Of a stretch of DNA of 33,473 nt, positions 9,881 through 18,172 are shown in pieces. Made by a program: the position numbers and the translations under genes. The notes below the pieces were generated by a model. The model was given only the letters and a program-made list of their open reading frames with translations, did not search any database and was not told the origin of the DNA. This DNA is from Betaproteobacteria bacterium. Lineage in GTDB: Bacteria > Pseudomonadota > Gammaproteobacteria > Burkholderiales > Usitatibacteraceae. The stretch covers positions 1 through 33,473 of the forward strand of contig JAEUMZ010000111.1 in the NCBI GenBank assembly GCA_016790765.1, given 5' to 3'. The first letter of the stretch is position 1. Each line of letters starts with the position of its first letter.

Positions 9881-10594
9881 ATGTTCACAAAAGCAAAAAT
9901 CGCTGCCGGCGCCCTGGGAGTGGCGCTTTCCGCCGCAGCCCTCACGGTATCTGCCGAGCCGTTCACCGTCACCGCCTGGGCCCCGGCCGGCAGCGGCCGC
10001 GTGCACGTGACCAAGACCGACGCCCCGTCCACCTCCTACAACGGTTACGGTGGCGGATTCATCATGGCGCAATCCCCCACGGGCAGCGGACCCTCGTTCA
10101 TTTCCTGGTGCGTGGATATTTTCCAGTTCATCCCTGGCTCCACGGGTAACTACACCGTCAACGTCGGCGGGAACAACCTGAGCGCCACGGTGCGCGATCA
10201 ACTGGGCCGCTTGGCCACCCTGGCCTTGGGCGCGGCAACCGCCACCGGCCCGAACTCGGGCAACCTGGCTGCAGCGTTCCAACTTGCGATCTGGGAAATC
10301 CTCTACGACAACTCCGGTTCGTACAACCTGGGCACCGGCAATTTCCGCGCCCTGCTGCCCAACACCAACGCATCGGCCTACAGCCAGGCCAACAACTGGC
10401 TCGGCACGCTGGCCTCCAATCCCGGCCTGACCAGCAGCTACACGATCACCACCTATGTCAGCGGCAGCTACCAGGACCAAGTGACGTTCACCAACGTGCC
10501 GGAACCCGCCACGCTGGGCCTGATGGGCCTCGGGCTGATCGGCCTGGCCTTCGCGCGCCGCCGCACCTCGCGCAACGACGCACGCCAAGCTTAA
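9881..10594 (+). CDS. PEP-CTERM sorting-signal surface protein with possible Cys-Gln thioester motif
   Basis: 237 residues. PEP-CTERM proteins are exported by Sec, recognised by exosortase at the C-terminus, and tied to exopolysaccharide and floc formation. Seen: signal peptide 1-25 (hydrophobic [15 protein letters not shown], cleavage likely before EPF); a Ser/Thr/Gly/Asn-rich body; and C-terminal [23 protein letters not shown] (206-228), with PEP motif, one membrane helix and Arg cluster. The protein has a single cysteine, C77 in FISWCVDIF, and a downstream [10 protein letters not shown] (Q134). This pair resembles the CxD and QxAIW motifs of thioester (TQXA/TED) adhesin domains. ATG at 9881 with AAGGA six bases upstream. 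Sigma-54 promoter upstream and a strong terminator downstream make it monocistronic; PrsT follows. Confidence 0.93.
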   Translation: MFTKAKIAAGALGVALSAAALTVSAEPFTVTAWAPAGSGRVHVTKTDAPSTSYNGYGGGFIMAQSPTGSGPSFISWCVDIFQFIPGSTGNYTVNVGGNNLSATVRDQLGRLATLALGAATATGPNSGNLAAAFQLAIWEILYDNSGSYNLGTGNFRALLPNTNASAYSQANNWLGTLASNPGLTSSYTITTYVSGSYQDQVTFTNVPEPATLGLMGLGLIGLAFARRRTSRNDARQA

Positions 10595-10611
10595 GTTTCC
10601 CGCGTCACTCC

Positions 10612-10639
10612 AAAACCCCGCTCTGCGGGGTTTTTTTTT
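10612..10639 (+). terminator. Rho-independent terminator of the PEP-CTERM gene
   Basis: Stem AAAACCCCGC (10612-10621), loop TCT, stem GCGGGGTTTT (10625-10634), with the T-run continuing to 10639. A 10-bp perfect stem plus nine T residues makes this a strong terminator, so prsT needs its own promoter or read-through. Confidence 0.92.
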
Positions 10640-10709
10640 GCTCAAATCGCGCATCGGATCCCCGCAACACGCCATGATGATGCCCTGCCCCTCCACATCC
10701 AATGCCCGC

Positions 10710-13472
10710 ATGATCACAACCCTTCGCTTGACCGCCGCCAGCGTGGTCGCCCTGGTTCTTTCAGGATGTTCGGGCGATTCGCCCACCAACCAGATCGCAT
10801 CTGCGCGTGATGCCCTGGCACGCGGCGATGCCAAGGCTGCGGTGATTCACGCCAAGAACGCGCTGGGGAAGTCGGACAATGGGGAAACCCGTTTCATCCT
10901 GGGCAAGTCGTTGCTGGCAGCCGGGGATGCGCAGGCGGCCCTGATCCATTTGCAGCAGGCGCATGCCGCGCGGCATGCGCCGGACGAGGTGGTGCCGGAA
11001 CTCTCCCGTGCCTTGTTGACGCGGGGGGAATACAAGCGGCTGGTGACGGACCTGTCCAAGGTCGAACTGTCGTCCCCGGCCATTCAGGCCGGCGTGCGAT
11101 GCGACGCCGGTGAGGCCTACCTGGCTTTGGGCGACAAGGAATCCGCCCAGCGCGCCTTTGCCGCTGCGCTGGTGAGCCAGCCCGGCGACGACCGGGCCCT
11201 TGCAGGCGAGGGCCGTGTGCTGGCCCTGCAAGGCGACCTGGCGGGTGCGAAGGCCGTTGTGGCGCGGGTGCTGGCGGCCAAGCCCGGATCGGTCCATGCG
11301 TTGAGCCTCAAGGCGGATCTGCACTCGGCCGAAGGGCAGCACGCCGACGCCATTGCCACGTTGCACGAGTTGGTCCGTGCAGCGCCTTCCAACATCGCAA
11401 TGCGCGTGAACCTGGCCAACCTGCAGATCGCGCAAGGAAAACTGGAGGACGCCCAGGCAACCCTCGATGCCCTGCGCAAGGAGGCGGGCCGCGACCTGCG
11501 CGTCCAGCAGCTGGCCGGCTCGATGGCCTTGCGGCGCGGCGACGCAACCCAGGCGCGCGATGCGGCCGTGCTGGTGCTCAACGCGGCACCCGACTACGAA
11601 CCCGCGTTGATGCTCGCCGGTGCAGCCGAATTCCAGCTCGGCGCGTATGCCACAGCGGCCAACCACCTGAAAAAGGTCGTCGCCAAGCAACCCAACAACG
11701 TGCAGGCGCGCCACTTGCTCGCCTCCGTGTACCTGCGCCAGGGCCAACCCGAAAAGGCCGACGAGATCCTGTCCCATGCCCTGGCCCGCAATCCGAACGA
11801 TCCGGCCCTTCTGCGCGCGGCCGGCGAGACCGCGGTGGCAGCCAATCGCCTCAAGGATGCGGCGCGCTACTACGAACGCGCCATCGCGCTCGAGCAGGAT
11901 CCCTCTGCCGCACGCACGCGCCTGGCACAAATCCGCCTGGCCGCGGGCGAAACCGACCGCGCGCTGGCGGACCTCGAAATGGCGGCCGCATCGGGCAAGG
12001 CCCATTTGCAGGCCGCGCTGGCCTTGGTGTCCACGCACCTGTCGCGCGGCGACCTGGCCAGGGCCGAGTCGGCGATCGGCAAGCTGGAAAAGGACATGCC
12101 CAACCATCCGCTGCCGCACGGCCTGCGCGCCAGCGTGGCCCTGGCCCGGAAGGACACCGCTGCGGCACGCGCTGCGCTGGACAAGGCCCTCAAGGTGCAG
12201 TTCGATTACGTGCCCGCGGCACGCGTGCTGGCGGAACTGGACCTGGCGGCCAATAACTATGTGGCCGCGCAGGGACGGCTGGAGTCCATCCTCGCGAAGA
12301 GCCCGGGGCATGAAGGCGCGGTCCTTGCGCTGGCCAACCTGCAGGCTTCGGCCAGCCGGCCGCGCACCGAGATTGCCGCCACGTTCCAGCGCGCTATCGC
12401 AGCCAATCCATCCTCGGCCATGATTCGGCTGGCCCACGGCCGGTTTCTCGGCGACGGGGGCGAAACGCAGGCCGCCCTGGCCGCGGCCAAGGCCGCGATG
12501 ACAGCCATTCCCAACGAACCACGGATTTACGACCTGCTGGGCCTGGCGCAAATGGCCGCGGGAGATGCCGTCGGCGCCATCGAAACCTACAACGCCATGG
12601 CGCGCCTGCAGCCCGATTCGCCGGTCCCGCACTTGCGCATGGCCGCCGCGCAATACCGTGCCAACCATCCGAACGCGCCGGTCGAGTCGCTGCGCAAGGC
12701 CCTTGCCTTGCAGCCGGACCTGGCCGAGGCGCAACGCGGCATCGTGACCCTGATGCTGGAAGCCGGCAAGATCGAGGAGGCGCTGCGCGAGGCAAGAGCC
12801 GTGCAGGCGGCGCGTGCGGGCGACGCCACCGGGTTTGCCATGGAAGGCGACGTGCTGGAAAGGCAGAAGCGTCCTGCCGAAGCGGCGCGCGCCTATGGCG
12901 AGGGCCTCAAGCGCCAGGCATCGCCGGACCTGGTGGTCAAGCAGGTCGAGAACCTCCATGCCGCAGGCCAGGCCGCCGAGGCCCGCGCCATCGCCGCGCG
13001 CTGGATCAAGCAAAACCCGGACGACCCGGTGGTGCGCTACCACGCGGCGACCACCGCCATGCTGCGCAAGGACTATCGCGCGGCGGTGGAGGACTATCGC
13101 GAGTTGATCAAGCGCCATCCGGCGCACACCGCCTCGCTCAACAACCTGGCCTGGGTCCTCGGGGAGTTGAAGGACCCCGGCGCCTTGGCGATGGCCGAAC
13201 GGGCCTACCAGACCGCACCGGGCGATCCCAACGTCCTCGACACCTATGGATGGCTGCAGGCGCAACAGGGCGACGTCAAGAAAGGCATCGACCTGCTCAC
13301 CCAGGCCGTCCAGGCCAATCCGAAAGGCGTGTCGACGCGGATCCATCTGGCCCAGGCCGTGCTCAAGGGCGGAGACAAGGTGCGCGCCCGCAAGGAATTG
13401 GAGGAGGCCGCCGTCCTCGCCGGTTCCACGCCGGCCAAGGCGGACATCGACGCGCTGCTCAAGTCGCTTTGA
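10710..13472 (+). CDS. prsT: PEP-CTERM system TPR-repeat lipoprotein PrsT
   Basis: 920 residues from the chosen ATG at 10710, which gives a clean lipoprotein signal MITTLRLTAASVVALVLSGC (lipobox LSGC, Cys20); earlier in-frame starts at 10638 (TTG) and 10674 would place extra polar residues before it. The mature protein is almost wholly tandem TPR-like repeats of about 34 residues, with recurring patterns such as LLASVYLRQGQPEKADEI and LNNLAWVLGELKDPGAL near the C-terminus. The length (~900), lipobox and repeat content match the PrsT family that accompanies exosortase/PEP-CTERM loci, presumably as a periplasm-facing scaffold in polymer assembly or protein sorting. It directly follows the PEP-CTERM gene and its terminator. 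No exosortase (EpsH) or prsK/prsR gene is in the window. No strong ribosome-binding site seen. Confidence 0.88.
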   Translation: MITTLRLTAASVVALVLSGCSGDSPTNQIASARDALARGDAKAAVIHAKNALGKSDNGETRFILGKSLLAAGDAQAALIHLQQAHAARHAPDEVVPELSRALLTRGEYKRLVTDLSKVELSSPAIQAGVRCDAGEAYLALGDKESAQRAFAAALVSQPGDDRALAGEGRVLALQGDLAGAKAVVARVLAAKPGSVHALSLKADLHSAEGQHADAIATLHELVRAAPSNIAMRVNLANLQIAQGKLEDAQATLDALRKEAGRDLRVQQLAGSMALRRGDATQARDAAVLVLNAAPDYEPALMLAGAAEFQLGAYATAANHLKKVVAKQPNNVQARHLLASVYLRQGQPEKADEILSHALARNPNDPALLRAAGETAVAANRLKDAARYYERAIALEQDPSAARTRLAQIRLAAGETDRALADLEMAAASGKAHLQAALALVSTHLSRGDLARAESAIGKLEKDMPNHPLPHGLRASVALARKDTAAARAALDKALKVQFDYVPAARVLAELDLAANNYVAAQGRLESILAKSPGHEGAVLALANLQASASRPRTEIAATFQRAIAANPSSAMIRLAHGRFLGDGGETQAALAAAKAAMTAIPNEPRIYDLLGLAQMAAGDAVGAIETYNAMARLQPDSPVPHLRMAAAQYRANHPNAPVESLRKALALQPDLAEAQRGIVTLMLEAGKIEEALREARAVQAARAGDATGFAMEGDVLERQKRPAEAARAYGEGLKRQASPDLVVKQVENLHAAGQAAEARAIAARWIKQNPDDPVVRYHAATTAMLRKDYRAAVEDYRELIKRHPAHTASLNNLAWVLGELKDPGALAMAERAYQTAPGDPNVLDTYGWLQAQQGDVKKGIDLLTQAVQANPKGVSTRIHLAQAVLKGGDKVRARKELEEAAVLAGSTPAKADIDALLKSL

Positions 13473-13544
13473 TCGTGCAGGCCGTGCCTTGTGCGATGGC
13501 AGGTGGTCACAGCAGGGTCATGCTTTCGCGCCTAGAATGTCCCC

Positions 13545-14414
13545 ATGGCCGACCCGATCCACGACCTTGAAGCGACCATCACCGAGGACGTCACCCGCGC
13601 CTTGGCCGAAGACGTGCGCAGCGGCGACCTCACGGCGTCCCTGGTGGCCGAGCGCGCGCGCGGCAATGCGCGCGTAATCTCGCGCGATGCCGGGGTGGTG
13701 GCCGGTTGCGCGTGGTTTGAGCGCTGCTTCACCGAGCTGGACCCGGACGTGGAGATCTTCTGGCACGTCAACGACGGCGACCGCGTGATCGCCGGGTCGC
13801 AGTTGTGCGAGATCAGCGGACAGGCGCGCGCCCTGTTGACGGCGGAGCGCTCGGCGCTCAATTTCCTGCAGTTGCTGTCCGCCGTCGCCACCAAGACGCG
13901 CACGTTCGTGGACCTGGTGCGCGGTACCGCCGCGCGCATCCACGACACGCGCAAGACCCTGCCGGGCCTGCGGATGGCGCAGAAGTACGCAGTGCGCACC
14001 GGCGGCGGGCACAACCATCGCATTGGGTTGTACGACGGCATCCTGATCAAGGAAAACCACATCGCGGCGGCCGGCGGCATCGGGCCGGCGCTCAAGGCCG
14101 CCTTCGCACTGGTCGCGCACCAGGCGCCGCGCGAGACGATGATCGAGGTGGAGGTGGAAAACCTGGGCCAGTTGAGCGAGGCGCTCGACGGCGGGGCAAA
14201 GCTGATTCTGCTCGACAACATGGAGACCGCGACGCTCGCGGAGGCGGTGCGGCTGGCGCGCCCATACGCCGGCGTGGAACTGGAAGCCTCCGGTGGGGTC
14301 AATCTCAAGACCGTGCGGGCCATCGCCGAAACGGGCGTCCAGCGCATTTCCGTCGGTAGCCTGACCAAGGACATCGAGGCCCTGGACCTGTCCATGCGCT
14401 TTTCCCTGCATTGA
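13545..14414 (+). CDS. nadC: Nicotinate-nucleotide pyrophosphorylase (quinolinate phosphoribosyltransferase)
   Basis: 289 residues. NadC converts quinolinate and PRPP to nicotinate mononucleotide, CO2 and pyrophosphate in de novo NAD synthesis. Family blocks seen: ALAEDVRSGDLTA, LTAERSALNFLQLLSAVATKT, the Arg/Lys-rich phosphate site DTRKTLPGLRMAQKYAVRTGGGHNHRIGL, LIKENHI, EVEVENLGQL, LLDNM, and the C-terminal barrel strands LEASGGVNLKTV and GVQRISVGSLTKD. Length is normal. A TAGAAT at 13533-13538 lies only six bases before the ATG, which would give a leaderless or nearly leaderless mRNA if used; no -35 box is clear. nadA and nadB are not in the window. Confidence 0.97.
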   Translation: MADPIHDLEATITEDVTRALAEDVRSGDLTASLVAERARGNARVISRDAGVVAGCAWFERCFTELDPDVEIFWHVNDGDRVIAGSQLCEISGQARALLTAERSALNFLQLLSAVATKTRTFVDLVRGTAARIHDTRKTLPGLRMAQKYAVRTGGGHNHRIGLYDGILIKENHIAAAGGIGPALKAAFALVAHQAPRETMIEVEVENLGQLSEALDGGAKLILLDNMETATLAEAVRLARPYAGVELEASGGVNLKTVRAIAETGVQRISVGSLTKDIEALDLSMRFSLH

Positions 14415-14487
14415 GGCCGGCCGCCTTCACCTCGCTGGCCGCGGGCACGCCCGCACGGCATTTCCCATCAACCCACCTTTCTCCCCC

Positions 14488-15237
14488 ATGACCTTTCGTT
14501 CTGTGTTGGCCGCGGGCCTTGCGGCCCTGCTGTCTGCCTGTGCATCGACGCAGGCCCCCAAGGCCGATCCCCTCGAGGGACTCAACCGCGCCACGCATGC
14601 CTTCAACGATGCGGCCGATCGCGCCGTCCTCAAACCCGTAGCCCGCGGATACAAGGCGGTGACCCCCGACGCGGTCAGGAGCGGCATCTCCAACGTCTTC
14701 TCCAACCTGGGCGACGTGGCCACCGGGCTCAACAACGTATTACAGGGCAAGCCCCGGGAGGGCGCCTCCGACTTCGGGCGCTTCGTGGTCAATTCGACGC
14801 TGGGCGTGCTGGGTCTGTTCGACGTTGCCACCCCCATGGGCCTGGACCGGCACGACGAGGACTTCGGCCAGACGCTGGGCAAATGGGGCGTGGGTCCCGG
14901 GCCGTATCTCGTGCTGCCGTTCATGGGACCCTCCACGTTGCGCGACGCGGTGGGCCGGGGCGTCGACAGCCAGGCCGGCTGGTCGAAACAGGTCGACCAC
15001 GTGCGCACGCGCAACGCCACGATGGGCGTGGAACTGGTCAACCTGCGTGCCTCGCTGCTGGGGGCCGGCGAAACGCTCGAGGAGGCCGCGCTCGACAAGT
15101 ACCAGTTCCTGCGCGATGCCTACCTGCAGCGCCGGTTGCGCCTGGTGCACGATGGCAAGGTGAGCCCGGCGCAACTGGACCAGCTCGACGACGACCTGGC
15201 GCCCCCGCCCAAGCCCAAGGACCCGCCGGCGAAGTGA
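14488..15237 (+). CDS. mlaA: MlaA (VacJ) outer-membrane lipid-asymmetry lipoprotein
   Basis: 249 residues. MlaA sits in the outer membrane with porins and removes surface-exposed phospholipids, passing them to MlaC. Signal peptide with lipobox LLSAC (Cys18); then the VacJ domain: DPLEGLNRATHAFNDAADRAVLKPVARGYK, V-x-x-GISNVFSNLGDVATGLNNVLQGK, FGRFVVNSTLGVLGLFDVAT, EDFGQTLGKWGVGPGPYLVLPFMGPSTLRDAVG. The tail is Pro/Lys-rich (PPPKPKDPPAK) and likely disordered. The rest of the Mla pathway (mlaFEDCB) is not here, a separation seen in other genomes too. ATG at 14488 without an obvious ribosome-binding site. Its stop overlaps the start of the next small gene (GTGA). Confidence 0.95.
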   Translation: MTFRSVLAAGLAALLSACASTQAPKADPLEGLNRATHAFNDAADRAVLKPVARGYKAVTPDAVRSGISNVFSNLGDVATGLNNVLQGKPREGASDFGRFVVNSTLGVLGLFDVATPMGLDRHDEDFGQTLGKWGVGPGPYLVLPFMGPSTLRDAVGRGVDSQAGWSKQVDHVRTRNATMGVELVNLRASLLGAGETLEEAALDKYQFLRDAYLQRRLRLVHDGKVSPAQLDQLDDDLAPPPKPKDPPAK

Positions 15238-15467
15238 ATGCCACGCTGATCGCCATCCTGCTGGTGTTCGTCGCCCTCATGGCCGCCGTGCTGTACCTGT
15301 GCCTGCGCGGGCGCAAGCGCGCCATGGCCGGCGAAGGCACGCCGCCAGGCGCGCGACGCGATGCGGACGAGGACAACCGGATCGCCGTGGTCATCTTCGG
15401 CGCCATTCTCATGGGGGCGGTCCTGGCCATCCTCGCCGGCCTGGTTCTGTTTGCCGTGACCGCGTAG
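15234..15467 (+). CDS. Small two-helix membrane protein, unknown function
   Basis: 77 residues starting with GTG at 15234, whose GTGA overlaps the mlaA stop. Two hydrophobic helices are evident: residues ~4-23 (LIAILLVFVALMAAVLYLCL) and ~51-73 (VVIFGAILMGAVLAILAGLV), joined by a charged loop (RGRKRAMAG and ARRDADEDN). No known family is recognised. The 4-base coupling to mlaA suggests co-expression, so an inner-membrane accessory linked to envelope maintenance is conceivable. The reading frame is supported by the hydrophobic pattern and its exact fit between two genes rather than by homology. Confidence 0.65.
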   Translation: MNATLIAILLVFVALMAAVLYLCLRGRKRAMAGEGTPPGARRDADEDNRIAVVIFGAILMGAVLAILAGLVLFAVTA

Positions 15468-15491
15468 GTCCGCGCCTCGCTTGGAATTGTC

Positions 15492-16046
15492 GTGACGCAA
15501 AAGCCGCCGCCGCAGAAGGACGACCTGGCGCTGTTTCGTGCCGAGATGAACGCAGACGGCGTCCAGCCGATTGCCCCGGTGCGGCAGGTCTCGCATGCGC
15601 GCCCGAAACCTCGACCGATACCCCTGCAGTCGCGCGCCGACGAGGCCGCCGTGCCGGCCGATTCGCTGCGCGACACGTCCGGCTGGGACCTGGACATCGA
15701 CACCGGCGACCTGGTCAGCTACCTGCGCACCGGCCTGCCGGGCGACATCCTGAAAAAACTCCGGCGCGGGCATTGGGCGATCCAGGCCTCGATCGACCTG
15801 CACGGCGCGACCGTGGACCAGGCGCGCACCGAACTGGCGCGCTTCTTGGCCGAGGGTCGCCACGCCGGCCTGCGCTGCGTTCGCGTGGTGCACGGCAAGG
15901 GCACGCGCTCGCCCGGCCAGGTGCCGGTGATCCGCAACAAGGTGCGCCTCTCGCTGGCGCAGCGCGACGAGGTGCTGGCATTCTGCGACGCGCACCCGGC
16001 CGACGGCGGGTCCGGCGCGGTGGTGGTGCTGCTGAAGAGTGGCTAG
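15492..16046 (+). CDS. Smr domain-containing protein (SmrA/YdaL type endonuclease-like)
   Basis: 184 residues, GTG start at 15492. Smr domains, named from the MutS2 C-terminus, are small nicking nucleases or nucleic-acid-binding modules; stand-alone proteobacterial forms have a variable N-terminal extension. The domain is at ~90-184 with the expected signatures SIDLHGATVDQAR, VRVVHGKGTRSPGQVPVIRNKV and the C-terminal GGSGAVVVLLK. Residues 1-80 are polar and poorly conserved-looking (DLALFRAEM is a common motif in this group). Function in vivo is uncertain: DNA or RNA cleavage are both possible. It follows the mlaA pair in the same direction after 24 bases. Confidence 0.9.
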   Translation: MTQKPPPQKDDLALFRAEMNADGVQPIAPVRQVSHARPKPRPIPLQSRADEAAVPADSLRDTSGWDLDIDTGDLVSYLRTGLPGDILKKLRRGHWAIQASIDLHGATVDQARTELARFLAEGRHAGLRCVRVVHGKGTRSPGQVPVIRNKVRLSLAQRDEVLAFCDAHPADGGSGAVVVLLKSG

Positions 16047-16111
16047 CGGTGCCGCGCGCGACGGGGCGCCCGCCCGTTTAGAATCGCGCGTCGCTCCACT
16101 GCCCGCAACGC

Positions 16112-17779
16112 ATGTCCGTTCCGATCCCCCGCCCGTTCGTCTGGCTGCTCGCCGCGCTCGCCATCGTGCTGTCGTTCGACGGCCTGGGCAGCCGCAAGCT
16201 GGCCAATCCGGACGAGGGCCGCTATTCGGAAATTTCCCGCGAAATGGCGGCCAGCAACGATTTCGTCACGCCGCGCCTGAACGGCATCAAGTATTTCGAA
16301 AAGCCGCCCCTGCAGTACTGGGCCACGGCCATCGCATTCAAGGTGTTCGGGCCGTCCGAGTGGAGTGCACGGCTCTACACGGCGTTGTGCGCATTGGGTG
16401 CAATCCTGCTGGCGGCCTGGTGCGCGCGGCGTTGCTTCGATGCGGACACCGCCCTGCTCACTGCCGCGGTCCTGTTCTCCGCGCCCTACTTCGCCGCCTT
16501 GGGCGAAGTGGTCACGCTCGACATGGGCCTCACGTTCTGGATGACGCTCGCGGTAACCAGCTATCTGATTGCCGAGCGCGCATCGACACCGGCTTCCCGA
16601 TTACGCTGGCTGCTGCTGAGCTGGACCGGCATGGCCGGTGCGGTGCTGTCCAAAGGACTGATCGGCATCGTGTTCCCCGGCGCGGCGATCTTCCTCTATT
16701 GCGCGTGGCATCGCGACTTTGGGCGCCTTGCGCGGCTCGCGTGGCTGCCGGGCATCGCGCTCTTCCTCGTGCTGACCGCGCCGTGGTTCGCACTGGTATC
16801 GCAGGCCAACCCGGAGTTCCTGCGGTTCTTTTTCATCCACGAACATTTCGAGCGCTTCACCTCCACCGCGCACCGCCGCACCGAGGCCTGGTGGTACTTC
16901 CTGCCGATCCTGTTCGCCGGCTTCCTGCCGTGGATGGTGGCGATCCTGCCGGCCATCCGCCGCGCATGGCGCCGCGCGCCGCAAATGGACGCCACCGGCC
17001 GCGCCTTCGCGCCGTTGCGCCTGCTGGTGATCTTTTCCCTGTTCATCCTGGCCTTCTTCAGCGCCTCGGGTTCCAAGCTGCCGGCCTACATCCTGCCGTT
17101 CTTCCCGGTGTTCGCGATCGTCGTCGCGGCCTACCTGAAGCAGTGCGAGCCGCGCCTGCTGGCCTGGATGGTGCTGCCGGTCGCCCCCCTGGCGCTGGCC
17201 GGCGCGTGGGCAGCCCTGCGCGCCCCGGCGCGCCGCGGGGGTGATGCCTTCGTCCAGTCGCTGTTCGTGGGCATGAGCGAGTGGGTGGCGCTGGCGGCGC
17301 TGGTGATCGCGATCGCCGCGCTGGTGGCTTTTTTCCTGCTGCGCGCGCAACGCAAGTGGACCGCCATCCTGGTCCTTTCCTTCGCCACGCTGGGAGGCAT
17401 CGAGATGATCGAGCGCGGCTACGAAAAGATTTCGCCGCTGCAATCGGCGCACGCACTGGCGCAGTCGATCCGCGCCAAGGGCCTGGAACGGGCGCGCATC
17501 TACGAGGTGGCGCACCACGAGCAGGGCCTGCCGTTCTACCTCGATCGCACGGTGACCCTGGTGGAGTACCTGGACGAATTCGAGACCGGCCTCAAGGCCG
17601 AACCAGGCAAGGCCATCGCCCGGCTGGCGGACCTGCCTGCGGCGTGGAACGCGCCGGGGGAGGCGGTGGCTATAATCCAGCCGTCGCGGCTCAACGAATT
17701 CAAGGCGCTCGGGCTGTCGTACGAAATCATCCACCAGGACCCGCGGCGCCTCGCCCTCCAAAAGATCCCGCCCGCGTGA
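16112..17779 (+). CDS. arnT: ArnT-like GT83 lipid-linked sugar transferase
   Basis: 555 residues, polytopic inner-membrane glycosyltransferase. ArnT moves 4-amino-4-deoxy-L-arabinose from undecaprenyl phosphate to lipid A, lowering negative charge and giving polymyxin resistance. Seen: first helix at 9-22; the periplasmic catalytic loop ANPDEGRYSEISREM (Asp34-Glu35); GIKYFEKPPLQYWATA; LGEVVTLDMGLTFWM; SKGLIGIVFPG; FFFIHEHFERFTSTAHRRTEAWWYFLPIL; SGSKLPAYILPFFP; then a soluble C-terminal domain. About twelve helices fit. A TTTAGAAT at 16077-16084 is a possible -10 box without clear -35. It heads a run of Arn-type genes, which supports the specific call; a different aminosugar or acceptor cannot be excluded. 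Stop overlaps the next start (GTGA). Confidence 0.85.
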   Translation: MSVPIPRPFVWLLAALAIVLSFDGLGSRKLANPDEGRYSEISREMAASNDFVTPRLNGIKYFEKPPLQYWATAIAFKVFGPSEWSARLYTALCALGAILLAAWCARRCFDADTALLTAAVLFSAPYFAALGEVVTLDMGLTFWMTLAVTSYLIAERASTPASRLRWLLLSWTGMAGAVLSKGLIGIVFPGAAIFLYCAWHRDFGRLARLAWLPGIALFLVLTAPWFALVSQANPEFLRFFFIHEHFERFTSTAHRRTEAWWYFLPILFAGFLPWMVAILPAIRRAWRRAPQMDATGRAFAPLRLLVIFSLFILAFFSASGSKLPAYILPFFPVFAIVVAAYLKQCEPRLLAWMVLPVAPLALAGAWAALRAPARRGGDAFVQSLFVGMSEWVALAALVIAIAALVAFFLLRAQRKWTAILVLSFATLGGIEMIERGYEKISPLQSAHALAQSIRAKGLERARIYEVAHHEQGLPFYLDRTVTLVEYLDEFETGLKAEPGKAIARLADLPAAWNAPGEAVAIIQPSRLNEFKALGLSYEIIHQDPRRLALQKIPPA

Positions 17780-18147
17780 ACCTCGTCAGCTTTAGCCTGA
17801 TCTTGACCGGCGTCCTGCTCAACGCCGCCGCGCAACTGCTGCTCAAGGCCGGCACCACGCGCGTGGGCGCGTTCGAATTCACCTGGGCCAACGCAATTCC
17901 GGTCGGTACGCAACTCGCGCTGCAACCGCACATCCTGGGCGGGCTGGCGTGTTATGTCGTGAGCGTGGTGGTGTGGATCATGGCCCTGTCGCGCGTGCCG
18001 GTGTCGGTGGCCTATCCGATGCTGTCCATCGGCTACATCGTCAATGCGTTTGCGGCCTGGTGGCTGTTCGGCGAATCGCTGGCGGCGCAGAAACTGATCG
18101 GCATCGGGTTCATCGTCATCGGTGTCTGGCTCGTCGCACGCTCGTGA
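17776..18147 (+). CDS. Small EamA/SMR-type membrane protein, ArnF-like flippase subunit
   Basis: 123 residues starting with GTG at 17776, overlapping the arnT stop by four bases. Four transmembrane helices are evident: ~3-24 (FSLILTGVLLNAAAQLLLKAG), ~54-74 (GLACYVVSVVVWIMALSRVPV), ~75-97 (SVAYPMLSIGYIVNAFAAWWLF) and ~104-121. The pattern (QLLLKAG in helix 1, SRVPVSVAYPMLSIGYI) is typical of ArnE/ArnF and other undecaprenyl-phosphate-sugar flippase subunits related to small multidrug exporters. In E. coli ArnE and ArnF act as a pair; only one such gene is present here, so it may act as a homodimer. The context between arnT and arnB supports transport of the lipid-linked aminoarabinose across the inner membrane. 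Confidence 0.82.
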   Translation: MNLVSFSLILTGVLLNAAAQLLLKAGTTRVGAFEFTWANAIPVGTQLALQPHILGGLACYVVSVVVWIMALSRVPVSVAYPMLSIGYIVNAFAAWWLFGESLAAQKLIGIGFIVIGVWLVARS

Positions 18148-18172
18148 ATACGCGCTCCTGACCGGCAAACGC

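Noticed and set aside
10761..13346. 861-codon open frame on the minus strand
   Set aside because: Antisense to prsT, which has a clear lipobox and TPR pattern; the antisense product has no recognisable domain.
18122..18172. Upstream GTG start for the ArnB-type gene
   Set aside because: It lies within the end of the flippase-subunit gene and adds residues unlike the family; MPRYLKFAGP at 18173 is typical.
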